A program made the translations under genes and the position numbers. Below are positions 25,239 to 33,351 of a stretch of DNA of 64,000 bases, in pieces (within the stretch, counting starts at the first letter, position 1; each line of letters opens with the position of its first letter). The stretch is from DASPSM01 sp036008465 (lineage in GTDB: Bacteria > Planctomycetota > Planctomycetia > Planctomycetales > Planctomycetaceae): NCBI GenBank assembly GCA_036008465.1, contig DASYNP010000091.1, forward strand, positions 62,001-126,000. The letters are read 5' to 3'. Below the pieces are notes generated by a model. That model had not been told where the DNA came from, did not search any database, and saw only the letters and a program-made list of their open reading frames with translations.

Positions 25239-26861
25239 ATGCCACTCAAAGTTTCGAACATTCGCTTGCCGGTCGAGCAGCCTGAAACGGCGCTCGTCGA
25301 TGCTATTGCGCGCCGCGTCGGCGTCAAATCCGACGACCTGACGCGGTGGAGAATCTTGCGGAAGAGTTTGGACGCCCGTTCGCCTCGCGATTTGCAATTC
25401 GTGTATTCGGCGGTCGTTGACGTCCCCGATGAGCCGCAGAGAATCGCCCAATTGCGGCCGAAGAGTGCGGCCGACGACGTGCAGTGGTTTTCCCCGCTCC
25501 GCTTCGATGAGCCGGATCCGGGTCATGAGCCGTTGCCCGAGCGGCCGGTTGTCATTGGCAGCGGCCCGGCGGGACTGCTCGCCGGTTACTACCTCGCGCT
25601 GCGTGGCTATGCGCCCTTGATTCTCGAGCGGGGACGTGCGGTGAAGGAACGCGTGCCCGCCGTTCGCGACTTCGATCGCGGGGGAGCGCTCGACTGCGAA
25701 AACAACTACCTGTTCGGCGAAGGGGGAGCCGGCTGTTTCAGCGACGGCAAGCTGACCTGCCGCATGGGCGGGCCGGATGTGGACTGGGTGCTCGAGCGCA
25801 TGATCGAGTGCGGTGGGCGACCCTCGATCGTCTACGACTATCGGCCCCACTTGGGAAGCAACCGACTACCCATGATCTGCCGGAATTTCCGTCGTAAGAT
25901 CGAGGCGCTCGGGGGAGAGTATCGTTTTGACTGCCGCGTTGAGCGAATCGACATTGCCGACGGAAGGATCCGCGGGCTGGCCACTTCGAGCGGCTACGTG
26001 CCGGCGACGGCGGTCGTGCTGGCAATCGGACATAGTGCCCGAGACACCTATCAGATGCTGTTGGACGTCGGCGTGCCGATGTCGCCCAAGGCTTTTCAGC
26101 TGGGGCTGCGGATCGAACATTCGCAGGCCCAAATCAACCGTCAAAAATACGGACGCCGCGAATATCTCGAAATGTTGGGAGCCGCCGATTATTCGTTGAC
26201 CGCTCGGGGCCAGCGCGACGTATTCACGTTTTGCATGTGCGCGGGGGGGTACGTCATTCCCAGCGTTTCCGAACCTGAAATGTTCTGCACCAACGGAATG
26301 AGCAACTCGCGGCACGACACGCCGTTTGCGAACAGCGGCCTCGTGGTGACGCTATCGGCCGAGGAATTCGGCAGCTCCCATCCGCTCGCGGGGATGGAAT
26401 TGCAGCGTCGATTCGAGTCGGCTGCGTTTCGCCTCGCAGGGAGCGATTACCGCTGCCCGATTCAGCGCGTCGAAGATTTTTTGGCAGGCCGCAGCCCGGA
26501 TCCGCAGTCCCGTCTGCGTTCATCCTTTCAACGGGGGGTCAGGCCGGTCAATATGGAAGAGCTGATTCCCCAACCGGTCGTCGACTCACTTCGCTGGGGA
26601 CTGCCGGTCATGGATCGGAAATGGAAGGGCAACTTTCTGCGCGATGCCGTCCTGGTCGGGCCGGAGATGCGCGGAAGCTCGCCGGTGCGCCTGGAACGCA
26701 ATTCGCAATCCAGGCAGAGCCCGGGAATCACCGGGCTCTATCCCGTGGGTGAAGGGGCCGGCTTTGCTGGAGGGATCGTGTCAGCCGCCGTGGATGGGCT
26801 GCTGAGCGCGAAGGCGCTTGCGGGACAGTTTGCGCCGTTGATCCGCAGGACGCACGCCTGA
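25239..26861 (+). CDS. FAD-dependent dehydrogenase (COG2509-like)
   Basis: From the ATG at 25239 the protein has 540 residues. Residues 1-90 are a small N-terminal domain (LPVEQPETALVDAIARRVG...DLTRWRILRKSLDAR) typical of this uncharacterised dehydrogenase family. The FAD-binding Rossmann motif is VIGSGPAGLLAGYYLALRG near residue 106, followed by LILERGRAVKERV. Other family marks are NNYLFGEGGAGCFSDGKLT, FTFCMCAGGYVIPS and, near the end, GLYPVGEGAGFAGGIVSAAVDG for the FAD pyrophosphate. Members are related to glutathione-reductase-like and geranylgeranyl-reductase-like flavoproteins; the substrate is not known. It appears to be a stand-alone gene. Confidence 0.88.
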   Translation: MPLKVSNIRLPVEQPETALVDAIARRVGVKSDDLTRWRILRKSLDARSPRDLQFVYSAVVDVPDEPQRIAQLRPKSAADDVQWFSPLRFDEPDPGHEPLPERPVVIGSGPAGLLAGYYLALRGYAPLILERGRAVKERVPAVRDFDRGGALDCENNYLFGEGGAGCFSDGKLTCRMGGPDVDWVLERMIECGGRPSIVYDYRPHLGSNRLPMICRNFRRKIEALGGEYRFDCRVERIDIADGRIRGLATSSGYVPATAVVLAIGHSARDTYQMLLDVGVPMSPKAFQLGLRIEHSQAQINRQKYGRREYLEMLGAADYSLTARGQRDVFTFCMCAGGYVIPSVSEPEMFCTNGMSNSRHDTPFANSGLVVTLSAEEFGSSHPLAGMELQRRFESAAFRLAGSDYRCPIQRVEDFLAGRSPDPQSRLRSSFQRGVRPVNMEELIPQPVVDSLRWGLPVMDRKWKGNFLRDAVLVGPEMRGSSPVRLERNSQSRQSPGITGLYPVGEGAGFAGGIVSAAVDGLLSAKALAGQFAPLIRRTHA

Positions 26862-27034
26862 CGAGGGCGCCTCGATCAGGCGGTCCGGACGTCTCAAAAA
26901 CTGGGTGCCCAGGCTGAGGGATCGCCTCTCGGTCGGGGATGCCCGGCGAAGGTCCAGGCCGATGCCGCCTTGCGGCGCGTCGGAATGTGCAATCGCCGGA
27001 TTGAACCATTTACATTCCATCGGGAATCGGGTCC

Positions 27035-28492
27035 GTGGAAAAGCGATGGATCTGGCCGTTTGAGCTGCTCGACAAGCTCGGCGAAGGCGGAATGGGCGTC
27101 GTTTATCGCGCCCGTTACGTCGTCGATAACCGGCACGTCGCCGTCAAACTTCTGCCGCAGGACGTCGCGAACGCCACGATTCTTTCGAGGTTCGAGCGCG
27201 AGCTGGAAATCCTGAAGACGTTGCGGCATCCCAACATCGTTCGTTCGTTCGGTGGAACCTGCGAGGGAAACCAGCGCTTTTACGCCATGGAGCTTGTCGA
27301 GGGAGGAACGCTCGACAAGCTGCTCGAGGAGCGGGGCAAGTTCTCGGCTGAAGTCGCGGTGCAGTTCGCGCTGCAAATGGCGTCGGGCCTGGCATACGCG
27401 CACGAGCGAGGCATCGTCCATCGCGACGTCAAGCCCGGCAACTTTCTGCTGACGACCGCGGGAAAACTGAAGCTCAGCGACTTCGGACTGGCGACTGTCG
27501 AAGCGGCCACCAAGATAACCGCGGCCGGCAAGACGATGGGCACCTTCCCCTACATGGCTCCGGAGCAAATCCGCGGCCGGCCGCCGGTCTCGCCGCAGAC
27601 CGATCTTTATGCCCTCGGGTGCGTCATCTTTGAAATGCTCACGGGCCGTACTCCGTTTGTCGGCGATACGCCGGCCGAGGTGATGCACAAGCACCTCGAT
27701 ACTCGTCCGCCGCGCGTCGCCGAGTTCGCCTCTGACTGCCCGATGGGGCTCGAATCCTTGGTGCGCGACCTGTTGCAGAAAGAGCCCGCCGAGCGACCGG
27801 CGAGCGCCTTCGAAGTTGCAAAACGGCTCACTGACCTCGACGGCACGCCCACTCGCACACCGACGCCCCGACCTCGGGCCGCCGATTCTCCGTCCTCGCT
27901 TTCGACCCTGACGCCACCCAAAGGCATCGTGGCGCAAGGTCGACTGGCAGCCGAGGCCCTGGAAAGGTCGACTCGAAACAGATGGCTCATCCCGCTGATT
28001 TGCGTCGCTTTAGGCCTTTCGGTGGCGTTGAATTTCCGATCGCTCGACAGCACAGTCCAAAAGAACCGGGCTGAAGAACTGTGGTTCGAGGCCTTCAAGA
28101 GCGACCAACCTGAACTTCGCAGCGGTGCCGCGCGGGCCATCGGAGAGATCGCCAAAACCTCACCCGCCGCTGCCGATAAGCTGGTGGAAGCCCTTTCGGA
28201 TCCAAGGCCCGGAGTGCGATTGAGTGCCCTCGACGGACTCGAGAATTCCGGGCCCGCAGCCCGTGCCGCGACCACCGCTCTCATGCGGATCCAAAATAGC
28301 GACGACAACGATGCCGTCCGCCGCAAAGCCGTCGAACTTTTAAAGACGATTCAAGCCTCCCCGGAAGGAGTATCCGCCAGTATTGGTACTTTTCTCGCCT
28401 GGAGCATCGCGATTGTAGTCGGCGTTGGCATCGCGGCCGTTGCATTCTTCACACTGCGGACGCCGGGACGCACCGTGCGAACCAGTCGTTGA
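27035..28492 (+). CDS. Membrane Ser/Thr protein kinase with HEAT-repeat domain between two TM helices
   Basis: The 485-residue protein starts at a GTG. Residues 8-265 are a Hanks-type kinase with the P-loop LGEGGMGVVYRA, Lys in HVAVKLL, the catalytic loop VHRDVKPGNF, LSDFGLAT and MAPEQIRG, all intact. A proline-rich linker leads to a membrane helix at about 317-335 (WLIPLICVALGLSVALNF). Residues about 340-445 contain HEAT-like repeats (ARAIGEIAKTSPAAADKLVE and DPRPGVRLSALDGLENSG). A second helix at about 450-472 is followed by a short basic tail. This topology puts the HEAT repeats outside the inner membrane as a probable sensor or protein-binding module and the kinase inside. Confidence 0.9.
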   Translation: MEKRWIWPFELLDKLGEGGMGVVYRARYVVDNRHVAVKLLPQDVANATILSRFERELEILKTLRHPNIVRSFGGTCEGNQRFYAMELVEGGTLDKLLEERGKFSAEVAVQFALQMASGLAYAHERGIVHRDVKPGNFLLTTAGKLKLSDFGLATVEAATKITAAGKTMGTFPYMAPEQIRGRPPVSPQTDLYALGCVIFEMLTGRTPFVGDTPAEVMHKHLDTRPPRVAEFASDCPMGLESLVRDLLQKEPAERPASAFEVAKRLTDLDGTPTRTPTPRPRAADSPSSLSTLTPPKGIVAQGRLAAEALERSTRNRWLIPLICVALGLSVALNFRSLDSTVQKNRAEELWFEAFKSDQPELRSGAARAIGEIAKTSPAAADKLVEALSDPRPGVRLSALDGLENSGPAARAATTALMRIQNSDDNDAVRRKAVELLKTIQASPEGVSASIGTFLAWSIAIVVGVGIAAVAFFTLRTPGRTVRTSR

Positions 28493-28638
28493 CGTCCATG
28501 TGCGCGGCGAGATACATTGAAAACTAGGGCGTAACCGGCAATTCTGCCCGGCGCTTTGCAGTCGAAATGCCTCTCGTCGACGGCTCAGTTTTAGATCGTG
28601 CCCCTGACAAAGTTGTGCCCTGACGGATTGACCGGGCC

Positions 28639-29415
28639 ATGCTCGCCAAGCGGATTATTCCTTGTCTCGACGTTCACGCCGGACGCGTGGTGAAGGGAAT
28701 CAACTTCCTGAATCTGCGCGACGCCGGCGATCCCGTCGAGGTGGCATCGCGCTACGAGTCTGAAGGGGCCGACGAACTCGTCTTTCTGGACATCACCGCC
28801 AGCCACGAGGAGCGCGAAATCATGCTCGACGTGGTGCGACGCACCTCCGAGGTGATTTTCATGCCGCTGACGGTCGGCGGCGGCATTCGAACGCTCGAGG
28901 ACATCCGCATGCTGCTCAAAGCAGGATGCGACAAGGTCTCGATTAACTCCGCCGCGGTTAAAAATCCGCAATTTGTGCAAGAGGCGGCCCTGCGCTTTGG
29001 CAGCCAGTGTATTGTCGTCAATATCGACCCCAAGCGAGTGCGCAAGGAGGGTCGCGAGGTTTGGGATGTCCACATTAATGGCGGGCGAATCCCGACGGGG
29101 CTGGAAGCGGTCGCCTGGGCGCGCGAGGTCGAGCGACTGGGTGCCGGAGAGATTGTATTGACCTCGATGGACGCCGACGGCACCCAGGATGGGTACGATA
29201 TCGAAATCACGCGGGCGGTGGCGGACGCGGTCCGCATTCCGGTTGTCGCCAGCGGAGGCGCAGGCGGACCACAGCACTTGTACGAGGTGCTGACACAAGG
29301 GAACGCGAGTGCGGCCCTCGCTGCCAGCATCTTTCACTACGGAACCTATACGATCCAGGCGACCAAGCGCTTTTTGGCGGAACGGGGAGTGCCCGTCCGC
29401 CTGCTGGCAAGCTAA
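28639..29415 (+). CDS. hisF: Imidazole glycerol phosphate synthase, cyclase subunit
   Basis: The 258-residue protein is a full-length HisF (beta/alpha)8 barrel. It makes imidazole glycerol phosphate and AICAR from PRFAR using ammonia from HisH, in histidine biosynthesis. Catalytic Asp11 is in IIPCLDVHAGRVVKG and the second Asp in LTSMDADGTQDGYD; phosphate-binding motifs are MPLTVGGGIRTLED and VVASGGAGGPQHL. No other his gene is in the window, so HisH and the rest are encoded elsewhere, as is common in planctomycetes. It lies 23 bases before the PilT-like gene but is functionally unrelated. Confidence 0.97.
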   Translation: MLAKRIIPCLDVHAGRVVKGINFLNLRDAGDPVEVASRYESEGADELVFLDITASHEEREIMLDVVRRTSEVIFMPLTVGGGIRTLEDIRMLLKAGCDKVSINSAAVKNPQFVQEAALRFGSQCIVVNIDPKRVRKEGREVWDVHINGGRIPTGLEAVAWAREVERLGAGEIVLTSMDADGTQDGYDIEITRAVADAVRIPVVASGGAGGPQHLYEVLTQGNASAALAASIFHYGTYTIQATKRFLAERGVPVRLLAS

Positions 29416-29438
29416 GGACACTGGACGAGCGAGAAGTT

Positions 29439-30590
29439 ATGGCGACTGCGACCGACGTTCGCGTAAAGTCTTCCGAACGACGCGAAAACGAAATCGATAA
29501 GATCTATCGGCAGCTCATCAAGCACAACGGCTCCGACCTGCACATGCAGGTCGGGAAGCCGCCTATCTTGCGCGTCCGCGGGACGCTGCGCGAGCTGCAG
29601 ATGGAGCCCATCTCCAAGGAACGGATGTGGGAACTGTTCGACCCGATGATCAGCGATCGGGATCGACAGATCTACCAAGATACGGGGGGCTGCGACTTTT
29701 CCTATGTGGTGATTAGCGATGGCGACCCGTGGCGATTCCGGGTGAACATGTTGATGCAGATGGGCAACCCCGGGATGGTTTCCCGAAAGGTCGAGCGGTT
29801 TATCCCGAATTTTGAGGGGCTCTATTTGCCCCCCATCATGGAGGAACTCTGCAAATTCGATCAGGGTATGGTTCTCCTGGCCGGCGTGACGGGAAGCGGC
29901 AAGAGCACGACGATCGCCAGCATGTTGGACTGGGTCAACCACAACATGCGCAAGCACATCCTGACGATCGAGGACCCGATCGAATTCGTTTACACCCCAG
30001 ACAAGTGCCTGATCAACCAGCGGGAGGTCGGCATCGACGTCAAGGATTTCAAAATCGCGATGAAACACGCGGTCCGCGAAGACCCGGACATCATGTTGGT
30101 CGGCGAAATGCGTGATATGGAGACGTTCGAGACGGCATTGCACGCCGCCGAGACGGGCCACCTCGTTTTTGGAACGATTCACGCTTCCAGTTCGCCCAGC
30201 ACGGTGGGTCGTATTCTCGACCTCTTCCCGAACGACATGCACAAGGCTCTGCGCGGCAGCATGGCCTTCAACATGCGGGGAATCATCGCCCAGAAGCTGA
30301 TCAAGACGATTTGCGAAGACGGCAAGGGTCCAGGTCGCGTTCCGATCGTGGAAATCATGACCTTTAACCCCACCGTCAAGAAACTCATCCTCGAGGAACA
30401 AGACGAAAAACTGCCGGCCGCCATGCGCATCGGCAAGGAAGAGGGCATGCAGCGGTTCAACGAAAGTCTGTACGCATTCCTGCAAAAAGATATGATCAGC
30501 CGTGCAGCGGCCTTTGAGATTTCGCCCAACGTCGAAGAGCTGAAAATGATGATCAAGGGAATCGACGTGAAGGCCGCGGCCATCCTCTGA
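29439..30590 (+). CDS. pilT: PilT/PilU-type retraction ATPase
   Basis: The 383-residue protein matches PilT/PilU in length and motifs. It has the N-terminal LIKHNGSDLHMQVGKPPILRV-like domain, Walker A GVTGSGKST, the Asp box ILTIEDPIEFVY, Walker B IMLVGEMRDMETF, the His box GHLVFGTIHASSS and the AIRNLIRE-equivalent region near LYAFLQKDMI. These ATPases power retraction of type IV pili; PilU-like paralogues work with PilT. Fifty-eight bases downstream lies a PilB/GspE-type ATPase, so the pair supplies both extension and retraction motors or a type II-like secretion motor. The rest of the pilus genes are not in the window. Confidence 0.92.
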   Translation: MATATDVRVKSSERRENEIDKIYRQLIKHNGSDLHMQVGKPPILRVRGTLRELQMEPISKERMWELFDPMISDRDRQIYQDTGGCDFSYVVISDGDPWRFRVNMLMQMGNPGMVSRKVERFIPNFEGLYLPPIMEELCKFDQGMVLLAGVTGSGKSTTIASMLDWVNHNMRKHILTIEDPIEFVYTPDKCLINQREVGIDVKDFKIAMKHAVREDPDIMLVGEMRDMETFETALHAAETGHLVFGTIHASSSPSTVGRILDLFPNDMHKALRGSMAFNMRGIIAQKLIKTICEDGKGPGRVPIVEIMTFNPTVKKLILEEQDEKLPAAMRIGKEEGMQRFNESLYAFLQKDMISRAAAFEISPNVEELKMMIKGIDVKAAAIL

Positions 30591-30648
30591 TGTCGCCTCG
30601 ATTCATCAGACACGTGCCATTGGGTTCGACCGCAGAAAGACGTGCCGC

Positions 30649-32520
30649 GTGAAAGCGAATTGCAAATTGGGCTCCTGGACTTGGGTGCTCATTCTCTTCG
30701 CGTTTCTGTCGGTGCAGCTCGCCGCACCGCGCGCCGCCAGTGCACAGTCGTCAAAAACGGGGGGGGCTGCGAAATCGGCGGCCAAGACGGATACGGCGGC
30801 GGCCCCTGCAGCGCCGGTTGCGGGCGACCGTTTCCCGCCGAACCCCGTCCAGTTTTATCGCGGGAACACGCCTCCCCAAGAGGGATCGACCGCCAGCCCC
30901 GACGTCGGCGAATACCTCAGCCGAATCGCTCTGATTCTCTTTTTGGGATTGTTGGCGGCGTGGACCTTCATCTGCCGGTTTGTCGACGAGGACAGCCGCG
31001 GGCTCAAAGTGCGGCCCGACTTCTGGAACTCGATCTTTGTGCTCACAGGAGTGGTCGGGTTCCTGATTGCGCTCGCTTCGCCGATGTATGTCGTGGGTGT
31101 GTTGGCGGTGTTGTTGACCTGTGGCGTGCCGTTTGGCTTTTACGTTCAAGAGCGAAATCGCCGGGTGCCGGAGTCCAGCAAAATCCTGACGCCGCAACAC
31201 ATCCGCGGCGTCATGCACCGTTGGGCCGCCCGCCTGGGCATCAACCTCGGGCGCCGGGATGGTGGGGACGAGGGGGCCGGACCGCCGATCGAGTTCATCG
31301 GCAAGTCGGACGCCAGCGGCAAGGGTGATCGCAGCCGCACGCGACAGGTCGAAAGTTCCAAAGGTTACATGGCGGCCAAAGAACTCGTCTACGACGCGAT
31401 CCTGCGCCGCAGCACCGACATTCACCTGGAGCCCAAAGAAGACGAGATGTCGGTTCGACTGCGAATCGACGGCGTAATGTATCCGACAGAGCCGTTTGAC
31501 CGGGTCGTCGGCGACGCGGTGATGAACATCTTCAAAGTTCTGGGTGGAATGGACATCACCGAAAAGCGTCGCGGCCAGGACGGCAGCTTCGGTGCCCGGC
31601 TCGAACAGCGGCAGATCGACTTCCGCGCGGCGACACAGGGAACGCGGCACGGCGAGAAACTCAGCCTGAGAATTCTCGACCAGTCCAATTCGGTGAACTC
31701 GCTTGCCGGGCTGGGCATGCGAAAGAAGATGCAGGATTCGATGCGGCAAATCGTGCACCAGCCGCACGGCTTGCTCTTGAGCTGCGGTCCGACGGGCGCC
31801 GGCAAGTCGACCACGCTGTATGCCTCGCTCAAGGACGTCGACGCGTATCAACTCAACGTGATCACCGTTGAGGATCCGATCGAATATAAGATGGCGAACG
31901 TCAACCAGATCGAGATCAACACCAAGGCGGGCCAGACCTTCGCGAGCTCTCTGCGAAGTATTCTGCGCCAGGACCCCGACGTGCTGATGATCGGAGAAAT
32001 CCGAGACGGCGAAACCGCCACCATCGCCTGCCAGGCCGCTAACACCGGACACATGGTTTTCTCGACCGTCCACGCCAACGACTCGATCACCGCGGTCTAC
32101 CGGATGCTGGAGTTGGGCGTTGAACCGTTCATGGTGGCCAATTCGCTCTCGGCGGTGCTTGGTCAACGGCTGGTGCGGCGTCTCTGCAAGGAATGCCGCG
32201 AAGCTTATAAGCCCGATCGGGCCGTTTTGGAGCGGCTCGAGATCCCCACGGATCGCATTGACCAATTCTTCCGGCCGCCCGGCAACACGGGAGAGATGTG
32301 TCCGGAATGCAACGGATTGGGCTATGTCGGCCGTACGGGCGTTTTCGAGCTCTTGGTCATCAACGATGAGCTGAGAGACTTGATCCGCGACAAAGCGGCT
32401 GCCTCGAAGGTTAAGCTGGCCGCCAAGCGCAACGGAATGCTGACCATGAAACAGGAGGGAATTCGCCTCCTCGCCCAGGGTATTACGTCAGTGGAAGAAC
32501 TCGAACGAACGGTCAAGTAA
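30649..32520 (+). CDS. Membrane-anchored PilB/GspE-type assembly ATPase
   Basis: The 623-residue protein starts at GTG. Unlike normal PilB/GspE it begins with a hydrophobic, signal-like segment (residues 8-26, VLILFAFLSVQLAAPRAASA) and has three more hydrophobic helices between about 92 and 160. This gives an even count that returns the ATPase to the cytoplasm. The motor domain (about 235-620) is standard: RSTDIHLEPKEDEMSVRLRI, Walker A GPTGAGKSTTLY, ITVEDPIEYKM, Walker B VLMIGEIRDGETA, HMVFSTVHANDS, and the zinc-binding cysteines LCKECREAY and MCPECNGLGYVGR. The usual GspE N1 domain is missing. It likely drives pilus or pseudopilus assembly next to the PilT-like gene. CvpA follows after 43 bases. 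Confidence 0.9.
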   Translation: MKANCKLGSWTWVLILFAFLSVQLAAPRAASAQSSKTGGAAKSAAKTDTAAAPAAPVAGDRFPPNPVQFYRGNTPPQEGSTASPDVGEYLSRIALILFLGLLAAWTFICRFVDEDSRGLKVRPDFWNSIFVLTGVVGFLIALASPMYVVGVLAVLLTCGVPFGFYVQERNRRVPESSKILTPQHIRGVMHRWAARLGINLGRRDGGDEGAGPPIEFIGKSDASGKGDRSRTRQVESSKGYMAAKELVYDAILRRSTDIHLEPKEDEMSVRLRIDGVMYPTEPFDRVVGDAVMNIFKVLGGMDITEKRRGQDGSFGARLEQRQIDFRAATQGTRHGEKLSLRILDQSNSVNSLAGLGMRKKMQDSMRQIVHQPHGLLLSCGPTGAGKSTTLYASLKDVDAYQLNVITVEDPIEYKMANVNQIEINTKAGQTFASSLRSILRQDPDVLMIGEIRDGETATIACQAANTGHMVFSTVHANDSITAVYRMLELGVEPFMVANSLSAVLGQRLVRRLCKECREAYKPDRAVLERLEIPTDRIDQFFRPPGNTGEMCPECNGLGYVGRTGVFELLVINDELRDLIRDKAAASKVKLAAKRNGMLTMKQEGIRLLAQGITSVEELERTVK

Positions 32521-32563
32521 CGACTCGGACCCCCGCGCACGCGTTTTCGCAAAGTCCGTAACA

Positions 32564-33283
32564 ATGATCGATTTTGCACTGCTCGTTATTATCGCGCTCG
32601 TGACTTGGAATGTGGCGGCCGAGGGCGCCTGGGGCGCCGCTGCCATCTTTTTGAGCGTGATCTTCGCCGGCCTCATTGCGATGAACTTCTTCGAGCCGCT
32701 CGCCAACCTACTGGAGTCGTCGCCCCTGGGTAGCGATTGGTCAATGCGGTACGACTTCATCTCCTTGATGGTGCTGTTTGTGGGCTCTGTCTTTCTCCTG
32801 CGGCTGATGTCGGAAAAAATCGCGCCGGGGTTTATTGCCGTTCATAGCCGACTCTACGACGTGTGCCGATTTGGGTTCGCCTTGATGACCGGTTATATGA
32901 CGGCCGCCTTTCTGTTGGCGGCGATGCACACCGCGCCGCTGCCTCGCGAGTTCATGGGCTTTACGCCGGAAAGAAAGAATTTCTTCGGCTTCACGGCCCC
33001 TGACCGCGAGTGGCTGGGCTTCGTGCAGTACGTCTCCGAGAAATCGATGCAATCCTCGGAGGGCGGACGAATTTTCGACGGGTTCGAGTTCGAAGTCAAA
33101 GAGCACGACAATCGGATCTGGCCCACCTATATCATCCGCTATGCCTCGCGCCGTGAAGCCTACGCCGCGGCCACCGGCGGGACACCGGCCGCCACGCCCA
33201 GCGGCGCGGCCGTCGCCCCAGGCGGCGGCGATCAGGCGCCCGCCACGCTCGGGGGCGTGCGTGATCGGGGCAGCGGACTCTAG
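32564..33283 (+). CDS. CvpA-family membrane protein
   Basis: The 239-residue protein has four membrane helices in the first 140 residues (FALLVIIALVTWNVAAEG, AAIFLSVIFAGLIAMNFF, LMVLFVGSVFLLRLM and FGFALMTGYMTAAFLLAAM), the arrangement of CvpA/colicin V production proteins. A soluble tail of about 95 residues ends in an Ala/Pro/Gly-rich run. CvpA proteins are linked to envelope homeostasis and, in enterobacteria, colicin V and bile or deoxycholate tolerance; here the role is unknown. It follows the PilB-like ATPase and may be co-transcribed. It converges with the sigma-54 activator gene. Confidence 0.82.
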   Translation: MIDFALLVIIALVTWNVAAEGAWGAAAIFLSVIFAGLIAMNFFEPLANLLESSPLGSDWSMRYDFISLMVLFVGSVFLLRLMSEKIAPGFIAVHSRLYDVCRFGFALMTGYMTAAFLLAAMHTAPLPREFMGFTPERKNFFGFTAPDREWLGFVQYVSEKSMQSSEGGRIFDGFEFEVKEHDNRIWPTYIIRYASRREAYAAATGGTPAATPSGAAVAPGGGDQAPATLGGVRDRGSGL

Positions 33284-33301
33284 GTCCTGCCACCGCATTG
33301 T

Positions 33302-33330
33302 CGCGCGAGCCAGGCGTCGAAAATCGCGCG
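33302..33330. terminator. Possible bidirectional terminator hairpin
   Basis: CGCGCGA at 33302-33308 and TCGCGCG at 33324-33330 form perfect 7-bp arms around a 15-base loop, placed exactly between the convergent CvpA and sigma-54 activator genes. No T tract follows on either strand, so termination is only suggested by position. Confidence 0.35.
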
Positions 33331-33351
33331 CTTGAAGTCGACGTCGCAGCC

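Noticed and set aside
30751..32265. 504-codon antisense frame across the PilB-like ATPase
   Set aside because: Shadow of the motor gene with no recognisable domain and biased composition.
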